DNA of 14,960 nt from Patescibacteria group bacterium (GTDB lineage: Bacteria; Patescibacteriota; Minisyncoccia; Phycocordibacterales; UBA5272): the NCBI GenBank assembly GCA_030916975.1, contig JAUPVO010000028.1:1-14960 (forward strand), written 5' to 3'. A program made the translations under genes and the position numbers. The notes beneath the pieces were generated by a model. The model searched no databases. It was not told the DNA's origin and saw only the letters and a program-made list of their open reading frames with translations. This document shows positions 13,910 to 14,960 of this stretch, piece after piece (the stretch's first letter is position 1; each line of letters starts with the position of its first letter).

Positions 13910-14845
13910 TTACTTTTTTAATAGATACTTACTCCATCTCTTCTCACCTATTCTTTCTATAACCCCATCTTCTAACATGCTGTTAAGTTCACGTTGTATT
14001 GTTTTCTCACTACAACCCATGACTTTATCTGATATGTCTTTGATAGCTACTGGTTCTGTAGTAGACAAAATGTCCATAATCTCCTCTCTTCTCGTTAATT
14101 GTCTTTTAGAGACTTCTGAAATGCTCCCTTTACTGTTATTGGTCTCTTCTTCTCTAGCACCCAATCTTTTCACCTGCCTATCTCTTATCTGTCCTTTATA
14201 ATTATCTAAATCTCTGCCTTTTTCTTTCTGTCCTTTATGCAAAGCCTCTCTCTCTTGCTGTGCTTCATTGCTTTGCTGTCTTTTAGAATTGAAATTTTGA
14301 TTGTATATGTTGTAGAGATTTTTAAAATCCTGCTCCCCTTCACTTTCAAAATCATCTATCTCCCCCTCTTCTTCAAATCCATTATCTTTGTTGTCACTCA
14401 AAAAGTCTTCGGCTATGACATCCGCTTGTATACCTAGATCGAGATCTTCTATATCAGCACTTTCTCCAAAACTCTCCTTTTTGTAAATTATCTCATAAGC
14501 TTCTATTAATGTCTGATAAGCTGAATATAAGCTACTATAGTTATTGTCCGATACAAGATTTTTAAGCTTGAGAACATTGATATAAAAAATCATGTTAACT
14601 AAATTGTCTCTTACCACAGATCCGTCCCTGTAATAATTATCTATTGTCTTATAGACAAGGTTCTCAATACTTTTTACCAGAGACTCGTAATTGTGATAAT
14701 CTGACTTATAGGTAGTTCGAACATTCTCTGTAACCAGAAGTACAGCAGATAAAATATTCTCTGTCTTATATATCTTTTTGTAAGCGCTCAATAGATCAAT
14801 AACCTCTTCGTTTTGGATGTCCTTATCTTGATCATCTTTTTTCAT
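13910..14845 (-). CDS. DeoR-like winged-helix DNA-binding protein with helical N-terminal region
   Basis: This 311-residue protein is not a known regulator that I can name. Residues about 11-122 are predicted helical (VIDLLSAYKKIYKTENILSAVLLVTENV and similar), and about 127-175 are strongly acidic. About 180-250 are highly charged and probably disordered (QQEREALHKGQKEKGRD). Residues 250-311 form a winged helix-turn-helix of the DeoR type: RREEIMDILSTTEPVAIKDI, then CSEKTIQRELNSMLEDG as the recognition part, then VIERIGEKRWSKYLL as the wing. The effector domain of sugar-responsive DeoR proteins is absent; the N-terminal ILSAVLLVTENV recalls a family of Parcubacteria proteins of unknown role. 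It lies upstream of the surface-protein gene on the same strand but is separated by 465 bases. Control of that gene is possible but unproven. Confidence 0.82.
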   Translation of the reverse strand: MKKDDQDKDIQNEEVIDLLSAYKKIYKTENILSAVLLVTENVRTTYKSDYHNYESLVKSIENLVYKTIDNYYRDGSVVRDNLVNMIFYINVLKLKNLVSDNNYSSLYSAYQTLIEAYEIIYKKESFGESADIEDLDLGIQADVIAEDFLSDNKDNGFEEEGEIDDFESEGEQDFKNLYNIYNQNFNSKRQQSNEAQQEREALHKGQKEKGRDLDNYKGQIRDRQVKRLGAREEETNNSKGSISEVSKRQLTRREEIMDILSTTEPVAIKDISDKVMGCSEKTIQRELNSMLEDGVIERIGEKRWSKYLLKK

Positions 14846-14853
14846 AATTGTAT

Positions 14854-14881
14854 TTTATACTATTTGATTTTTATATGCAAA
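14854..14881 (-). promoter_or_regulatory. Promoter of the winged-helix gene predicting a leaderless mRNA
   Basis: On the minus strand TTTGCA (14881-14876), a 16-base spacer, then TATAAA (14859-14854). Eight bases (ATACAATT) separate the -10 box from the ATG. Another TATAAT at 14886-14881 lacks a -35 box. Confidence 0.5.
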
Positions 14882-14906
14882 TTATAAAAGACAAAGGACT
14901 GTGCTT

Positions 14907-14951
14907 GGGGTGGCTTCTATTTCTTTTATTAAAAGAAATAGAAGGCACCCC
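14907..14951. repeat. Near-perfect 21-bp inverted repeat at the contig end
   Basis: Bases 14907-14927 and 14931-14951 are reverse complements with one mismatch (G at 14913 against C expected), around the loop ATT. Unlike the other terminators here, the GC-rich part (GGGGTG) is at the base and the A/T part at the tip, and no T-run follows on either strand. It may be a terminator-like element, a binding site, or a fold-back artefact at the assembly end. Confidence 0.7.
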
Positions 14952-14960
14952 ACATTTACA

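Noticed and set aside
1..14960. CRISPR array, transposon, toxin-antitoxin or defence system
   Set aside because: I looked for regular short repeats, transposase or nuclease motifs and paired small genes, and saw none.

Overview
This window looks like one whole contig from an uncultivated ultra-small bacterium of the Candidate Phyla Radiation (Patescibacteria), most likely Parcubacteria. The signs are a strongly AT-rich genome, a ribosomal protein block that runs straight from S5 to L15 with no L30 gene (L30 loss is a known CPR trait), a type-Z S14, a large secreted protein with an N-terminal peptidoglycan-binding-like region of the kind seen as surface proteins in Parcubacteria, and small lineage-type proteins with no clear function. 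The first 18 bases are the end of an Illumina TruSeq adapter, so position 19 is the true left end. The right end stops just after a 21-bp near-perfect inverted repeat.

Layout. 19-352 (-) is the beginning of an unknown membrane protein cut by the contig edge. 439-3128 (-) is the second half of an spc-type ribosomal operon, transcribed S14, S8, L6, L18, S5, L15, closed by a strong terminator where secY would normally follow. Its promoter lies 10 bases past the end of gyrA (3330-5840, -), which has its own extended -10 promoter. 5966-6975 (-) is a two-gene unit: a metallo-beta-lactamase-fold protein with eroded metal ligands, then a single-pass membrane protein. 7110-7460 (-) is an RRM RNA-binding protein with an RG-rich tail, divergent from def-fmt (7646-9094, +), the pair that removes and adds the formyl group on initiator methionine. 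fmt converges on a membrane-anchored cyclophilin that sits behind the ribosome hibernation factor hpf (10272-9184, -), with a GC-rich bidirectional terminator between. 10403-13444 (-) is a 1013-residue secreted, S-layer-like protein. It is preceded by a 465-base non-coding region holding hairpins, a palindrome, a possible promoter and one perfect DnaA box. 13910-14845 (-) is a DeoR-like winged-helix protein.

Themes. Most of the window serves protein synthesis (six ribosomal proteins, Def, Fmt, HPF) or DNA topology (GyrA), with one large surface protein. Three features run through all genes. No start has a Shine-Dalgarno sequence. Fifteen of seventeen starts have T just before the ATG. At least four first genes have a -10 box only 8-9 bases before the ATG, which predicts leaderless mRNA. 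No gene ends in TGA. I see no tRNA, rRNA, CRISPR, transposon or defence system; the possible novelty lies in the translation-initiation signals and the region before the surface-protein gene.
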